Source: Microbacterium flavescens
GTDB lineage: Bacteria; Actinomycetota; Actinomycetes; Actinomycetales; Microbacteriaceae
Length of the DNA: 64,000 bases
Reading direction: 5' to 3'
NCBI RefSeq assembly: GCF_018588945.1
Contig: NZ_JAFIWA010000008.1
Coordinates: forward strand, 1 to 64,000
Position numbers and translations under genes: made by a program. A model generated the notes under the pieces. That model searched no databases and had not been told where the DNA came from. It saw nothing but the letters and a program-made list of their open reading frames with translations. This document shows positions 49,253-58,253 of the stretch, piece after piece; position 1 is the first letter of the stretch, and each line of letters starts with the position of its first letter.

Positions 49253-49939
49253 TCAGAGCGAGGGGTCGGTCAGTTCGACGATCGTGTCGTTGACGTCCGC
49301 CGCCTCGCTGGCCCAGAGGTCGGCGAACCGCTGTGCGAGCGCCTCTTCGAGGCCGTCGAGACTCTTGACCCGGAAGACGACGGATGCCGCGGCCAGCGGC
49401 GCTGCGGCATCCCGGGCGCCCTTCGCGAAGCCCTGCGCGACCGCGCGCGCCCAGGCCTCCGTGGCCGCCTTGACCGCGGCGTAGTTGGCGCCGCCGGCGA
49501 GCGGGCGGGCGACGGCGGTCGAGGACACGACCGCCAGGCGCGCGGCATCCGATGCACGGAGGTCGGCGTCGAAGGCACGGCTGACGTGGCGCAGGGCGGT
49601 GAACGATGCCTCGAGCGCGCGGTAGTCCTCGTCGGTCTGCCCGGCGAGTCCGCCGCCGCCGCGCCAGCCCCCGACGAGGTGGAGCACCCCGTCGACCGGT
49701 CCGTCGGCCGCATGGACGCGGCCGGCCAGTGCGGCGACGTCGTCCTCGTCGGTCAGGTCGCACACCTCGGTGCGGAGGCCGGGCACCGCGGCCGAGAGCT
49801 CGTCGAGCTTCTCGGCGTCGCGGCCGACCGCGACGACCCGCGCCCCGGCCGAAGCCAGGACGCGGGCGGCCGCGAGACCCGAGGCGCTGGTGGCGCCGGC
49901 GATCAGGACGAGCCGACCGTCCACGTTGCTCTCAGGCAT
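49253..49939 (-). CDS. Short-chain dehydrogenase/reductase
   Basis: 228 residues with a Rossmann fold. The cofactor loop is LIAGATSASGLAAARVLASAGARVVAVGRD, a variant of TGxxxGxG; VLHLVGGW stands for the NNAG strand; the catalytic Ser-Tyr-Lys is SSTAVARPLAGGANYAAVK. It is shorter than usual after the active site. Its ATG overlaps the DUF6421 gene by 8 bases, so the two are co-translated. Substrate unknown. Confidence 0.88.
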   Translation of the reverse strand: MPESNVDGRLVLIAGATSASGLAAARVLASAGARVVAVGRDAEKLDELSAAVPGLRTEVCDLTDEDDVAALAGRVHAADGPVDGVLHLVGGWRGGGGLAGQTDEDYRALEASFTALRHVSRAFDADLRASDAARLAVVSSTAVARPLAGGANYAAVKAATEAWARAVAQGFAKGARDAAAPLAAASVVFRVKSLDGLEEALAQRFADLWASEAADVNDTIVELTDPSL

Positions 49940-51362
49940 CGGCGGCGACGATCCCGGCGGTCGACTCGATGACCGGCTTCATCTTCTTGCCGAGCGCCTC
50001 GAAGAACATCGACAGCGGGAACTCGTCGTCCATGACGGCGTCGGTGTATCCCTTCGGCGCGCCGGCGAGGATCTCGTCGGGGAGGCCGCGGGCCCAGGCC
50101 GATGCCGGGTTCGGCGTGAGCGTTCCGCGCACGAGGTCGTAGGCGGCCAGCCAGTGCGCCGTCTTGGGCCGGTCGATCGAGCGCCAGTAGAGCTCGTCGA
50201 TCGCGTCGGCGAGCGCGACGACCGCGGCCGGCACCTCGTCCCAGTCGAAGGCGAGGGCGGTGTCGGTCCAGTGCAGCACGCCGCGCTGATGCAGCCACGC
50301 GAACAGCAGCTGCCCGCCGAGCCCGTCGTAGTTGCGCACGCGCGACCCGGTGATCGCGAACCGGAAGATGCGGTCGAAGATCACGGCGTACTGCACGAGC
50401 ACGGCGTGCTCGAGCATCTCGGCCTCGGCGGCATCCAGCGTCGCGCCGGCGTCGACGCGCGCACGGAGGCGCTTCGTGATCGCGACGCACTCGCGGAAGG
50501 CCGTCAGGTCGCAGCGCAGCTCCTCGAGCGAGTACAGGAAGTACGGCATCCGCTGCTTGATCATGAAGGGATCGAACGGCAGGTCGCCGCGCATGTGCGT
50601 GCGGTCGTGGATGATGTCCCACATCACGAACGTCTTCTCGGTCAGCGCCTGATCGTCGAGCATGCGCGCGGCGTCGGCGGGGAGGTCGAGCTTCGTGATC
50701 TCGGCCGCGGCGCGCACGACGCGTCGGTAGCGCGCGGCCTCGCGGTCCTGGAAGATCGCGCCCCACGTGAACGACGGAATCTCGCGCATCGCGACCGTCT
50801 CGGGGAAGAGCACGGCGCTGTTGGTGTCGTACCCCGGCGTGAAGTCGAGGAACCGCAGCGACACGAACAGCTTGTTCGTGTACTCGGTCTCGAGCTCGGC
50901 GATGAACTCCGGCCAGATGACCTCGACGAGGACGGCCTCGACATGACGGTCGGAGGAGCCGTTCTGCGTGTACATCGGGAAGACGACGAGGTGACGGATG
51001 CCGTCGACCCGGTGCTGCTGCGGCTGGAAGGCCACGAGCGAGTCGAGGAAGTCGGGAACGCCGAAGTCCTCGCCCATCCAGCGCTCGAAATCGCGGACGG
51101 ATGCCTCGAGGTAGGCGGCGTCGTGAGGGAAACGGGGCGCGAGCTCGGTGATCGACGCGATGATCGCGGAGACGTGCTCGCGCGCCTGCGGGTGGGCCGC
51201 GGCATCCGGAATCGAACCGTCCTTGATCTGCAGGGACTGCAGAGCGGTCGCGGCGGCCTTGAGCGAGATCCACGCGGGCGACGTCTCGACGCCACGGGCG
51301 TCCTCGACGACCTCGGGTTCGCCGACGATGGCCTGCGGTGCAGAAGTCGGGCTGGTGGGCAT
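49932..51362 (-). CDS. DUF6421 family protein
   Basis: 476 residues, soluble, no motif of known catalysis. The sequence (RHLVVFPMYTQNGSSDRHVEAVLVEVIWPEFIAELE, TFVMWDIIHDRTHMRGDLPFDPFMIKQRMPYFLYSLEELRCDL) fits the uncharacterised DUF6421 proteins of actinobacteria; the family name is from memory. The HDRTHxRGDLPFD cluster could bind a metal (inference). Coupled to an SDR and divergent from an Lrp regulator, so the three may form one small metabolic unit. Confidence 0.8.
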   Translation of the reverse strand: MPTSPTSAPQAIVGEPEVVEDARGVETSPAWISLKAAATALQSLQIKDGSIPDAAAHPQAREHVSAIIASITELAPRFPHDAAYLEASVRDFERWMGEDFGVPDFLDSLVAFQPQQHRVDGIRHLVVFPMYTQNGSSDRHVEAVLVEVIWPEFIAELETEYTNKLFVSLRFLDFTPGYDTNSAVLFPETVAMREIPSFTWGAIFQDREAARYRRVVRAAAEITKLDLPADAARMLDDQALTEKTFVMWDIIHDRTHMRGDLPFDPFMIKQRMPYFLYSLEELRCDLTAFRECVAITKRLRARVDAGATLDAAEAEMLEHAVLVQYAVIFDRIFRFAITGSRVRNYDGLGGQLLFAWLHQRGVLHWTDTALAFDWDEVPAAVVALADAIDELYWRSIDRPKTAHWLAAYDLVRGTLTPNPASAWARGLPDEILAGAPKGYTDAVMDDEFPLSMFFEALGKKMKPVIESTAGIVAADA

Positions 51363-51481
51363 GGTGAACCTCCGATCGGTCGAGTAGGACATCCGCAATT
51401 GTACGGGAGAACTTCCGGCGTTTCAGCCGCACGACCGGAAACATTCCTGTGGTGGTGGGCCGTGATTGGTATTGTCGACGC
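51363..51481. promoter_or_regulatory. Divergent DUF6421/Lrp control region
   Basis: Minus-strand TACAAT (rc of 51398-51403) with GGAGGT before the DUF6421 ATG forms one promoter. Plus-strand TATTGT (51470-51475), 6 nt before the Lrp ATG, forms the other, leaderless. The inverted pair TTCCGG (51413-51418) and CCGGAA (51435-51440) between them is a candidate Lrp site. Confidence 0.5.
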
Positions 51482-51967
51482 ATGCTCAGCTCCGACGCCC
51501 AGCCCGAGCCGGCGGCAACGGTCGACGACCCGATCGACGCGGTCATCGTGCGGGAGGTGTCGCTCAACGCACGGGCCACGCTCGCGGAGCTCTCGGCGGC
51601 GGCGGGGCTGTCGGTGTCGGCCGTGCAGACGCGGCTGCGCCGGCTCGAGTCGCGCGGCGTGATCACCGGCTACCGGGCGGTCATCGACGCGGAGGCGGTC
51701 GGCAAGCCGCTGTCGGCCTTCGTCGAGATCACGCCCCTCGATCCGGCGCAGCCCGACAACGCGCCCGAGATGCTCGAGCACCTGACAGAGATCGAGGCGT
51801 GCCACTCCATCGCGGGCGACGCGAGTTACATCCTGTTCGTGCGCGTGAGCACGCCGAGGCACCTGGAGTCGCTGATCCGCGACATCCGCCTCGCCGCCTC
51901 GGTGAACACGCGCACCACCGTCGTGCTGCAGACGTTCTACGAGAACCGGCCCATCTTTCCGGCCTGA
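51482..51967 (+). CDS. Lrp/AsnC family transcriptional regulator
   Basis: 161 residues. HTH at about 15-60 (PIDAVIVREVSLNARATLAELSAAAGLSVSAVQTRLRRLESRGVITGYRAVID) and a RAM effector domain (AFVEITPLDPAQPDNAPEMLEHLTEIEACHSIAGDASYILFVRV). These regulators respond to amino acids and often act on divergent genes, here DUF6421-SDR. ATG 51482 is fixed by the TATTGT box; the frame is open earlier without homology. Confidence 0.92.
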   Translation: MLSSDAQPEPAATVDDPIDAVIVREVSLNARATLAELSAAAGLSVSAVQTRLRRLESRGVITGYRAVIDAEAVGKPLSAFVEITPLDPAQPDNAPEMLEHLTEIEACHSIAGDASYILFVRVSTPRHLESLIRDIRLAASVNTRTTVVLQTFYENRPIFPA

Positions 51968-51984
51968 CCCGGCGGTCGGGCGGG

Positions 51985-51990
51985 TACGCT
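51985..51990 (+). promoter_or_regulatory. -10 box, leaderless type
   Basis: TACGCT ends 7 nt before the GTG at 51998. Confidence 0.45.
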
Positions 51991-51997
51991 CGGGCCC

Positions 51998-52960
51998 GTG
52001 GAGGGGTCCAGCGAAGTCGGCGCGCACGCGCGGGGGCGCGGCGTGCTCGTCGTGCGCAACGCGCAGTCCGGCACGGCGGTCGTCCGGGCCGACCCAGCGG
52101 AGGTGTTCGCCACGCGACTGCCGGAGGCGGACGTGCACGAGCTCGCCGAGGGCGAGGAGCTCGACGACGTCGTCGCCGCGGCCATGGCCTCCGATCGGCC
52201 GCCCGAGGTGCTCGGCGTGTACGGCGGTGACGGGTCGGTGTCGCGCATGGCGCACCTCGCCCGTCGCCATGATCGACCGCTGCTCGCGCTGCCCGGCGGC
52301 ACCTTCAACCACTTCGCGCGGGCGCTCGGCCTCACCGACGTCGAGGCGGCGATCGACGCGCTGGAGGCGGGGTCGACGGTGCCGGTGGGCGTGGTCGACG
52401 CGATCGCCGACGACGACGAGGCGGTGACCGTGCTCAACGTGGTGTCGGTCGGCGCCTACCCCGAGCTGATCGGAGAGCGCGAACGCCGCAGCAGCCTCGG
52501 CAAGTGGCTGGGCGGTGTGGCCGCGACCTGGGCGGCGCTGCGCAGCACCGAGCCGCTCACCATCGTCGTCGGCGGCAAGCGCGCGCGAGTGTGGTCGGTC
52601 TTCGTGAGCGTCGGCCGGAACGACCCCGAGCGCGTCGCCACGATGCAGCGCCAGGCGGCGGAGGCGTCGGTGCTCGACGTGCGCATCCACCACTCTCGCG
52701 GGTCGCGCGTGCGCGCGCTCGCCTCACTCGCCTTCGGCAAGCGCACCGCCGCGGTGCTGCGGGCGGTGGGCCTGTTCCCCCGTGACGCCGACATCGAGCG
52801 GCTGGTGGTGCGCGAGCTCGAGCTGAGGGTCACGCCGCAGCCGGGGCGCCCGTCGGTCTTCGTCCACGACGGCGAGCTCGAGGAGCGCGATCCGGGCGGC
52901 TTCCGCCTGCGGTGTGCGGTGGTGCCCGATGCGCTGCGGGTGTACGCCCTGCGCGTGTAG
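51998..52960 (+). CDS. Diacylglycerol/lipid kinase family protein
   Basis: 320 residues. The DAGK catalytic signature VLGVYGGDGSVSRMAHLA (GGDGS) and LLALPGGTFNHFARALGL are present, followed by a beta-rich C-terminal domain (VVGGKRARVWSVFVSVG ... PSVFVHDGE). It should phosphorylate a lipid or lipid-like alcohol with ATP at the membrane face; YegS and DgkB are the best-known relatives. Hairpin repeats follow directly. Confidence 0.9.
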   Translation: MEGSSEVGAHARGRGVLVVRNAQSGTAVVRADPAEVFATRLPEADVHELAEGEELDDVVAAAMASDRPPEVLGVYGGDGSVSRMAHLARRHDRPLLALPGGTFNHFARALGLTDVEAAIDALEAGSTVPVGVVDAIADDDEAVTVLNVVSVGAYPELIGERERRSSLGKWLGGVAATWAALRSTEPLTIVVGGKRARVWSVFVSVGRNDPERVATMQRQAAEASVLDVRIHHSRGSRVRALASLAFGKRTAAVLRAVGLFPRDADIERLVVRELELRVTPQPGRPSVFVHDGELEERDPGGFRLRCAVVPDALRVYALRV

Positions 52961-52963
52961 GGG

Positions 52964-53159
52964 CGTTTCGTCTCGTCGCTTCGCGTCGCACCCCCGGGTC
53001 GTTGAGCGAGCGAAGCTCCCCCCGGGTCGTTGAGCGAGCGAAGCGAGACGAAACGCTCTGCGCTGATGAGGGGCGTTTCGTCTCGTCGCTTCGCTTCTCG
53101 CTCAACGACCCGGTGGTCGCACCCCCGGGTCGTTGAGCGAGCGAAGCGAGTCGAAACGC
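52964..53159. repeat. Cluster of palindromic elements between converging genes
   Basis: Arms of the 86-bp element family recur here in rearranged order: a left arm at 52964, two right arms at about 52997-53054, another left arm at 53074 and a right arm at 53128-53159. Some carry small changes (an extra TCG in CTCGTCGCTTCGC, GAGTCGAAAC for GAGACGAAAC). The gap has no gene and probably ends both neighbouring transcripts. Confidence 0.85.
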
Positions 53160-53172
53160 GCCCCGTTCCGCG

Positions 53173-54705
53173 TCAGTCGTGCTGCGGGAAGCCCAGGTTC
53201 AGACCGCCGTGCGACGGGTCGAGCCAGCGCGAGGTGATCGCCTTCTCGGCCGTGAAGAAGTCGAACCCGTGGGGGCCGTACGCCTTAGCGTCGCCGAACA
53301 GCGAGGCCTTCCAGCCGCCGAACGAGTGGTACGCGACCGGCACCGGGATCGGCACGTTGATGCCGATCATGCCGACCTGCGCCTCGCGCTGGAAGCGCCG
53401 GGCGGCGCCGCCGTCGTTGGTGAAGATCGCCGTGCCGTTGCCGTAGAGGCTCGAGTTGATGATGTCGAGACCGTCCTCGTAGCCCTCGACGCGCACGACC
53501 GAGAGCACCGGGCCGAAGATCTCGTCGGTGTACACCGTCGACGAGGTGGGCACCTTGTCGATGAGGGTCGGTCCGAGCCAGAACCCGTTCTCGTCGCCGT
53601 CGATCTCGGCGTCGCGGCCGTCGACGACGACCGTCGCGCCATCGGTTCCGGCCACGTCGATGTACGACGTCACCTTGTCGCGGTGCTGACCGGTGATGAG
53701 CGGGCCCATGTCGCAGCCCTTCATGCCGTCGCCGGTGCGCAGCGTCGCCATGCGCTCGGACACCTTCTGCACGAACTCGTCGGCGATCGTGTCCACGGCG
53801 AGGACGACCGAGATCGCCATGCAGCGCTCGCCCGCCGAGCCGAAGCCCGCGTTCACGGCGGCGTCGGCGGCGAGGTCGAGATCGGCGTCGGGGAGGATCA
53901 GCATGTGGTTCTTCGCGCCACCGAGGGCCTGGACCCGCTTGCCGTGCCCGGTCGCCGTCTCGTAGACGTACTTCGCGATCGGCGTCGAGCCGACGAAGGA
54001 GATGGCCCGCACGTCGGGGTGCTCGAGGAGGGCGTCGACCGCCTCCTTGTCGCCGTGGACGACATTGAGCACGCCGTCGGGGAGCCCGGCCTCCTTGAGG
54101 AGCGCCGCCAGCCAGTTGGCCGCGGTCGGGTCCTTCTCGGACGGCTTGAGGATGACGGCGTTGCCGGCGGCCAGCGCGATGGAGAAGAACCACAGCGGCA
54201 CCATCGCCGGGAAGTTGAACGGGCTGATGATGCCCACGACGCCGAGCGGCTGGCGCAGCGTGTAGACGTCGATGCCCGTCGAGACGTTCTCGGAGTACGC
54301 ACCCTTCGTCAGGTGGCCGAGCCCGCACGCGAACTCGACGACCTCCATGCCGCGCGCGATCTCGCCGAGCGCGTCGGAGAGCACCTTGCCGTGCTCGGCC
54401 GTCAGGATCTCGGCCAGCTCGCCCTTGCGGGCGTTGAGGAGCTCGCGGAAGGCGAAGAGGACCGTCTGCCGCTTGGAGATGGAGGCGTCGCGCCACTGCG
54501 CCCACGCCTCGGATGCGACGTCGACCGCGGCTCCGACATCCGCCGTCGATGCGAACCGCACCTGCTTCTGCACCGTGCCGAACGCGGGGTTGTAGACCTG
54601 GCCGGTCCGCTCGGACTCGCCGGCCCAGGCCGCCCCGCCCACCCAGTGCTCGAGGATCGTGGTGGTGGACTGGTCGGTCCGCTCCAGGGTCGTTGTGTCG
54701 GTCAT
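53173..54705 (-). CDS. mmsA: CoA-acylating methylmalonate/malonate-semialdehyde dehydrogenase
   Basis: 510 residues of the aldehyde dehydrogenase superfamily. The NAD site (SPFNFPAMVPLWFFSIALAAGNAVILKPSEKDP) and catalytic Cys (GSAGERCMAISVVL) are clear. The general-base Glu of ordinary ALDHs is replaced (QALGGAKNHMLIL), which is typical of the CoA-dependent MMSDH branch. It converts malonate semialdehyde (from beta-alanine) or methylmalonate semialdehyde to acetyl- or propionyl-CoA and CO2. ATG 54705 is chosen because AGGA lies 5 nt upstream. Last gene of the pyrimidine cluster. Confidence 0.94.
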   Translation of the reverse strand: MTDTTTLERTDQSTTTILEHWVGGAAWAGESERTGQVYNPAFGTVQKQVRFASTADVGAAVDVASEAWAQWRDASISKRQTVLFAFRELLNARKGELAEILTAEHGKVLSDALGEIARGMEVVEFACGLGHLTKGAYSENVSTGIDVYTLRQPLGVVGIISPFNFPAMVPLWFFSIALAAGNAVILKPSEKDPTAANWLAALLKEAGLPDGVLNVVHGDKEAVDALLEHPDVRAISFVGSTPIAKYVYETATGHGKRVQALGGAKNHMLILPDADLDLAADAAVNAGFGSAGERCMAISVVLAVDTIADEFVQKVSERMATLRTGDGMKGCDMGPLITGQHRDKVTSYIDVAGTDGATVVVDGRDAEIDGDENGFWLGPTLIDKVPTSSTVYTDEIFGPVLSVVRVEGYEDGLDIINSSLYGNGTAIFTNDGGAARRFQREAQVGMIGINVPIPVPVAYHSFGGWKASLFGDAKAYGPHGFDFFTAEKAITSRWLDPSHGGLNLGFPQHD

Positions 54706-54757
54706 CGTGTTCCTGCCCTTCATTGGGAAGCCCTCCTCGTGAGAGGACGCGCACGCG

Positions 54758-56074
54758 TCAGAAGAGGTCTTCTTCGACGCTCGTCAAGGCTTCATCGTAA
54801 ATCGTCATGGCCTGGGATACCTCCGTGTCGGTGACGACGCAGGGTGGCACGACGTGGATCCGGTTGTCGGCAGCGAAGGGAAGCAGTCCCCGCGACGACA
54901 GCTGCTTCTTGAGCTTGCCGATCACATCGGCGCCCACCGGCTCGCGGCTCTCGCGGTCGGTCACGAGCTCGATGGCCCAGAAGACGCCCTCGCCGCGCAC
55001 CTCCCCGATGAGCGGGTGCTTGGCCGCCAGCTCCTGCAGTCCGGGGCCGATGACGTCGGCGCCGACGCGCCGGGCGTTCTCGACGATGCCCTCGCTCTCC
55101 ATCGCGTCGATGGAGGCGATGATGGATGCCGCGGCCAGCGGGTGCCCGGAATACGTGAGCCCGCCCGGGAAGACGCGCTCGTCGAACGTGGCTGAGATCG
55201 CGTCCGAGATGATGACGCCGCCCACCGGCACGTATCCGGAGTTGACGCCCTTCGCGAAGGTGATGAGGTCGGGCACGACGTCGTGGCCGTCGAAGGCGAA
55301 CCAGCGGCCGGTGCGGCCGAACCCGGCCATCACCTCGTCGAGGATCAGCACGATCCCGTACCGATCGCACAGATCGCGCACGCCGGCGAGGTAGCCGGGC
55401 GGCGGCAGGAGGATGCCGGCGGTGCCGGGTATGGACTCGAGGAGGATCGCGGCGATCGTGGTCGCGCCCTCCGACTGGATGACGCGCTCGAGGTGGTGCA
55501 GCGCTCGCGCCGACTCCTCCTCGGGCGTCGTGGCCCAGAACTCGCTGCGGTAGAGGTAGGGGCCGAAGAAGTGCGCGTGGCCGCGGGCGTACTGGTTCGG
55601 CGCCCGCCGCCAGTCGCCGGTCGCGACGATCGCCGCGCCGGTGTTGCCGTGATACGAGCGGTAGGTCGACAGCACCGTGTCGCGGCCGGTGTGGAGCCGC
55701 GCCATGCGGATGGCGTTCTCGTTCGCGTCGGCGCCGCCGTTGGTGAAGAAGACCTTCGCGAACCCGTCCGGTGCCTTCGACAGGATGCGCTGCGCCGCCT
55801 GCCCGCGCGCGAGGTTCGCGGTCGCGGGGCCGATCGTCGCGAGCTCGGCTGCCTGCTGCTGGATGGCCGCGACGACGGCGGGATGCTGGTGCCCGATGTT
55901 CACGTTGACCAGCTGGCTCGCGAAGTCGAGCATCCGATTGCCGGCGTGGTCCCACACGACGGTGCCCGACCCGCCCGCGATGACGGGGAGGTCGAGCCCG
56001 GCCTGCGCCGACCACGAATGGAACACGTGCTCGCGGTCGAGCTGCTTCGCCGTGGCGTCGAGGTCGTCGGACAT
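54758..56074 (-). CDS. Class III aminotransferase (probable beta-alanine/omega-amino acid aminotransferase)
   Basis: 438 residues, fold-type I PLP enzyme and close paralogue of the protein at 22171-23577. Shared stretches include FHSWSAQA, LVNVNIGHQHPAVVAAI, FFTNGGADANENAIRMARL, LDEVMAGFGRTGRWFAF and the PLP-lysine LITFAKGVNSGYVPVGGV. Its place before mmsA and after dihydropyrimidinase and ureidopropionase homologues indicates transamination of beta-alanine or 3-aminoisobutyrate. The start at 56074 excludes upstream codons that merely translate the hairpin repeat. Confidence 0.92.
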   Translation of the reverse strand: MSDDLDATAKQLDREHVFHSWSAQAGLDLPVIAGGSGTVVWDHAGNRMLDFASQLVNVNIGHQHPAVVAAIQQQAAELATIGPATANLARGQAAQRILSKAPDGFAKVFFTNGGADANENAIRMARLHTGRDTVLSTYRSYHGNTGAAIVATGDWRRAPNQYARGHAHFFGPYLYRSEFWATTPEEESARALHHLERVIQSEGATTIAAILLESIPGTAGILLPPPGYLAGVRDLCDRYGIVLILDEVMAGFGRTGRWFAFDGHDVVPDLITFAKGVNSGYVPVGGVIISDAISATFDERVFPGGLTYSGHPLAAASIIASIDAMESEGIVENARRVGADVIGPGLQELAAKHPLIGEVRGEGVFWAIELVTDRESREPVGADVIGKLKKQLSSRGLLPFAADNRIHVVPPCVVTDTEVSQAMTIYDEALTSVEEDLF

Positions 56075-56098
56075 CGTGTGCTCCTCGGGATCGGTGGA

Positions 56099-56184
56099 TT
56101 TCGTCTCCTCGCTACGCTCGTCGCTCAACGACCGGGGGTCAACCGACGATCCCGGTCGTTGAGCGAGCGAAGCGATACGAAACG
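56099..56184. repeat. ~86-bp inverted-repeat element within the cluster
   Basis: A complete 86-bp copy lies between the binding-protein gene and the aminotransferase gene, both on the minus strand. Arm details differ slightly from the other copies (CGATACGAAACG end). Confidence 0.88.
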
Positions 56185-56195
56185 TCCGGGCGCGG

Positions 56196-57353
56196 CTAGT
56201 TGCCGCCCTCCTGCAGCTCGACGTCGATCGGCGTGAACGACTCGCCGGTCAGGTCGATGCCGTCGGCCTCGAGTTCGTCCAGCGCCTGCTGGATGTACTC
56301 GTTCGACCAGGCGGTCGCCGGCGGCTCCTCAGTGATGAGGTGGGCGCCGGTCTCGTTGACGGCCGAGAGGGCGCCGTCCACGGTCCGCTGCCACGCGGTC
56401 TCATCGATGATGCCGATGCCTTCAGCCGACGGCCAGATGAGCTTGTTGATCTCGTTCATCATCCACAGCTCGTGGCTCGGACCCCACGCCGAGCCGTTCG
56501 CGAGGGTGATCTCAGCGGCCTCTTCGGGGTTGTCGCGCGCGAACGCCCAGCCCTTGACGACCGCCTTGAGGAAGGCGACGGTCGTGTCGGCGTACTCCTC
56601 GTCGCTGTCGAGCCGGGCGGTGTCGGCCCAGATCGCATCCTGCAGCATCGCTCCGACGGTGTCCTCGTAGCTGATGACGTTGAAGTCCTCCGGCTGGTAC
56701 AGCTCGCCGGTGTCGGGGTTCACCGTCTCGAGCAGCTGCGCGTACTCGTTGTAGGTCATCGCCTGCGCGGCGTCGATGTCGCCCTGCAGGAACGCGTTCA
56801 TGTTGAAGTCCTGCGTGATGATCTGCACAGTGGTCGAGTCGAGTCCCTCCGCCGCCATCGCCGCGAAGATCTCCCACTCGTTGCCGAAGCCCCACGAGCC
56901 GATGGTCTTGCCCTCGAAGTCGGCCACCGAGTCGATGCCGGAGTCGGCCCACGACACCTGCAGCGTCCCCGAGCGCTGGAAGATCTGGGCGATGTCGGTG
57001 AGGTTGGCGCCTGCCTCGATCGAGCCGAGCACCTTGGGAACCCACGCGATCGCGTAGTCGACGTCGCCGTTGGCGAGCGCATCCTGCGGGACGATGTCAC
57101 CTCCCGACGGGATGATCTCGACGTCCAGGCCCTCCTCCTCGAAGTAGCCCTGGTCGATGGCGGCGAAGTAGCCGGCGAACTGGGCCTGCGGCAGCCACTG
57201 GAGCTGGAGCTTGACCGGGGTGAGCTCGCCGCCGCCTTCCGGATCGCCGCCCTCGTCAGGGCTGTTCCCGCCGCCGGAGCATCCGGCGAGCAGGAGCACG
57301 GCCGACAGGGCGAACGCGCCTGTCGCGAGCGCGCGACGTGTGCTGTGTCTCAT
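56196..57353 (-). CDS. ABC transporter substrate-binding lipoprotein (NMT1/THI5-like)
   Basis: 385 residues. Lipoprotein signal peptide with lipobox LLAGCSGGG (Cys about 25). The mature protein has the SsuA/THI5-like fold (PVKLQLQWLPQAQFAGYFAAIDQGYFEEEGLDVEIIPSGGDIVPQDALANGDVDYAIAWVP). Relatives bind thiamin precursors, riboflavin, sulfonates or other small ring compounds. In this cluster a pyrimidine, dihydropyrimidine or hydantoin ligand is inferred. Confidence 0.9.
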   Translation of the reverse strand: MRHSTRRALATGAFALSAVLLLAGCSGGGNSPDEGGDPEGGGELTPVKLQLQWLPQAQFAGYFAAIDQGYFEEEGLDVEIIPSGGDIVPQDALANGDVDYAIAWVPKVLGSIEAGANLTDIAQIFQRSGTLQVSWADSGIDSVADFEGKTIGSWGFGNEWEIFAAMAAEGLDSTTVQIITQDFNMNAFLQGDIDAAQAMTYNEYAQLLETVNPDTGELYQPEDFNVISYEDTVGAMLQDAIWADTARLDSDEEYADTTVAFLKAVVKGWAFARDNPEEAAEITLANGSAWGPSHELWMMNEINKLIWPSAEGIGIIDETAWQRTVDGALSAVNETGAHLITEEPPATAWSNEYIQQALDELEADGIDLTGESFTPIDVELQEGGN

Positions 57354-57440
57354 GTCGTTCCTTTCCGTCCCCTCACGGGGATTGGCTGCAGTGGTGCATG
57401 GCCGGCCTCGCAGGGCGAGGACGTCGGGCGAGGCGGCGCA

Positions 57441-58253
57441 TCATCGCGCGCCCCCGGTCGGGATGCGGCGGAGGACGAGCCACTCGAGGAGTGCCGTCGC
57501 GAGGTAGAAGACGAGGCCGAGCGCGATCGCCGCTGCGACATACGCCCACGCCCGGGCGTAGGCGCTGGTGGCGGCGGAGGTGGCGATGAAGGTGCCGAGG
57601 CCTCCGCGCGGACCGCCGAAGTACTCGGCGACGAGCGCGGAGATCACGGCGAGCGAGCTCGCGATGCGGATGCCGGTCATCAGGTACGGCACGGCGGTGG
57701 GCAGCGTGACCAGACGGAAGGTCTGAGACCCGGATGCCGCGTAGACCTGCATCAGGTCGCGATGGACCGGCCGGGTCTGGCGGAGCCCGCGCAGGGTGTT
57801 GATGAACACCGGCACGAAGGCCGCGAGCGCGGCGATCGCCTGCCGGCCGAACTGGCTGTCGGCGCCGAACATGGAGTTGAGCACGGGCGCCAGCGCCACG
57901 ATCGGCACCACAGCGAGCGAGGCCACGATCGGCGCCGACATCCCGTCGACTGCGCGCCAGCGCGCCGCGAGCGCCGCGAGCAGGATCGCGAGGAGGGTGC
58001 CCACGACGAGACCGAGGAGCGCGTTCGCTCCGGTGACGAGCGTCGCCTGCAGGATGGCGGGCCAGAACTCGACGAGCTGCTGCAGGATCGCCGCCGGGCT
58101 CGGCAGCAGGTAGTCGGAGACGCCGACGACGGTCACCAGGAACTGCCACAGGGCGAGCCCGAGCAGACCGACCGCGATGGGCGCGATGACGCGCAGGCGG
58201 CGTTCGGCGGCCGGACTCCATCCCGCCCGTGGCGTCTGCCGCACGGTGGTCAT
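57441..58253 (-). CDS. ABC transporter permease
   Basis: 270 residues, six helices, with the coupling motif MQVYAASGSQTFRLVTLPTAVPYLMTGIRIASSLAVISALVAEYFGG typical of SsuC/ThiX permeases. Its ATG overlaps the ATPase stop in ATGA. The binding-protein gene starts 87 bases downstream. Confidence 0.92.
   Translation of the reverse strand: MTTVRQTPRAGWSPAAERRLRVIAPIAVGLLGLALWQFLVTVVGVSDYLLPSPAAILQQLVEFWPAILQATLVTGANALLGLVVGTLLAILLAALAARWRAVDGMSAPIVASLAVVPIVALAPVLNSMFGADSQFGRQAIAALAAFVPVFINTLRGLRQTRPVHRDLMQVYAASGSQTFRLVTLPTAVPYLMTGIRIASSLAVISALVAEYFGGPRGGLGTFIATSAATSAYARAWAYVAAAIALGLVFYLATALLEWLVLRRIPTGGAR

Noticed and set aside
55999..56128. Longer start for the second aminotransferase (MSDERSEETK...)
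   Set aside because: Those codons translate part of the hairpin repeat; the family-like N-terminus starts at 56074.
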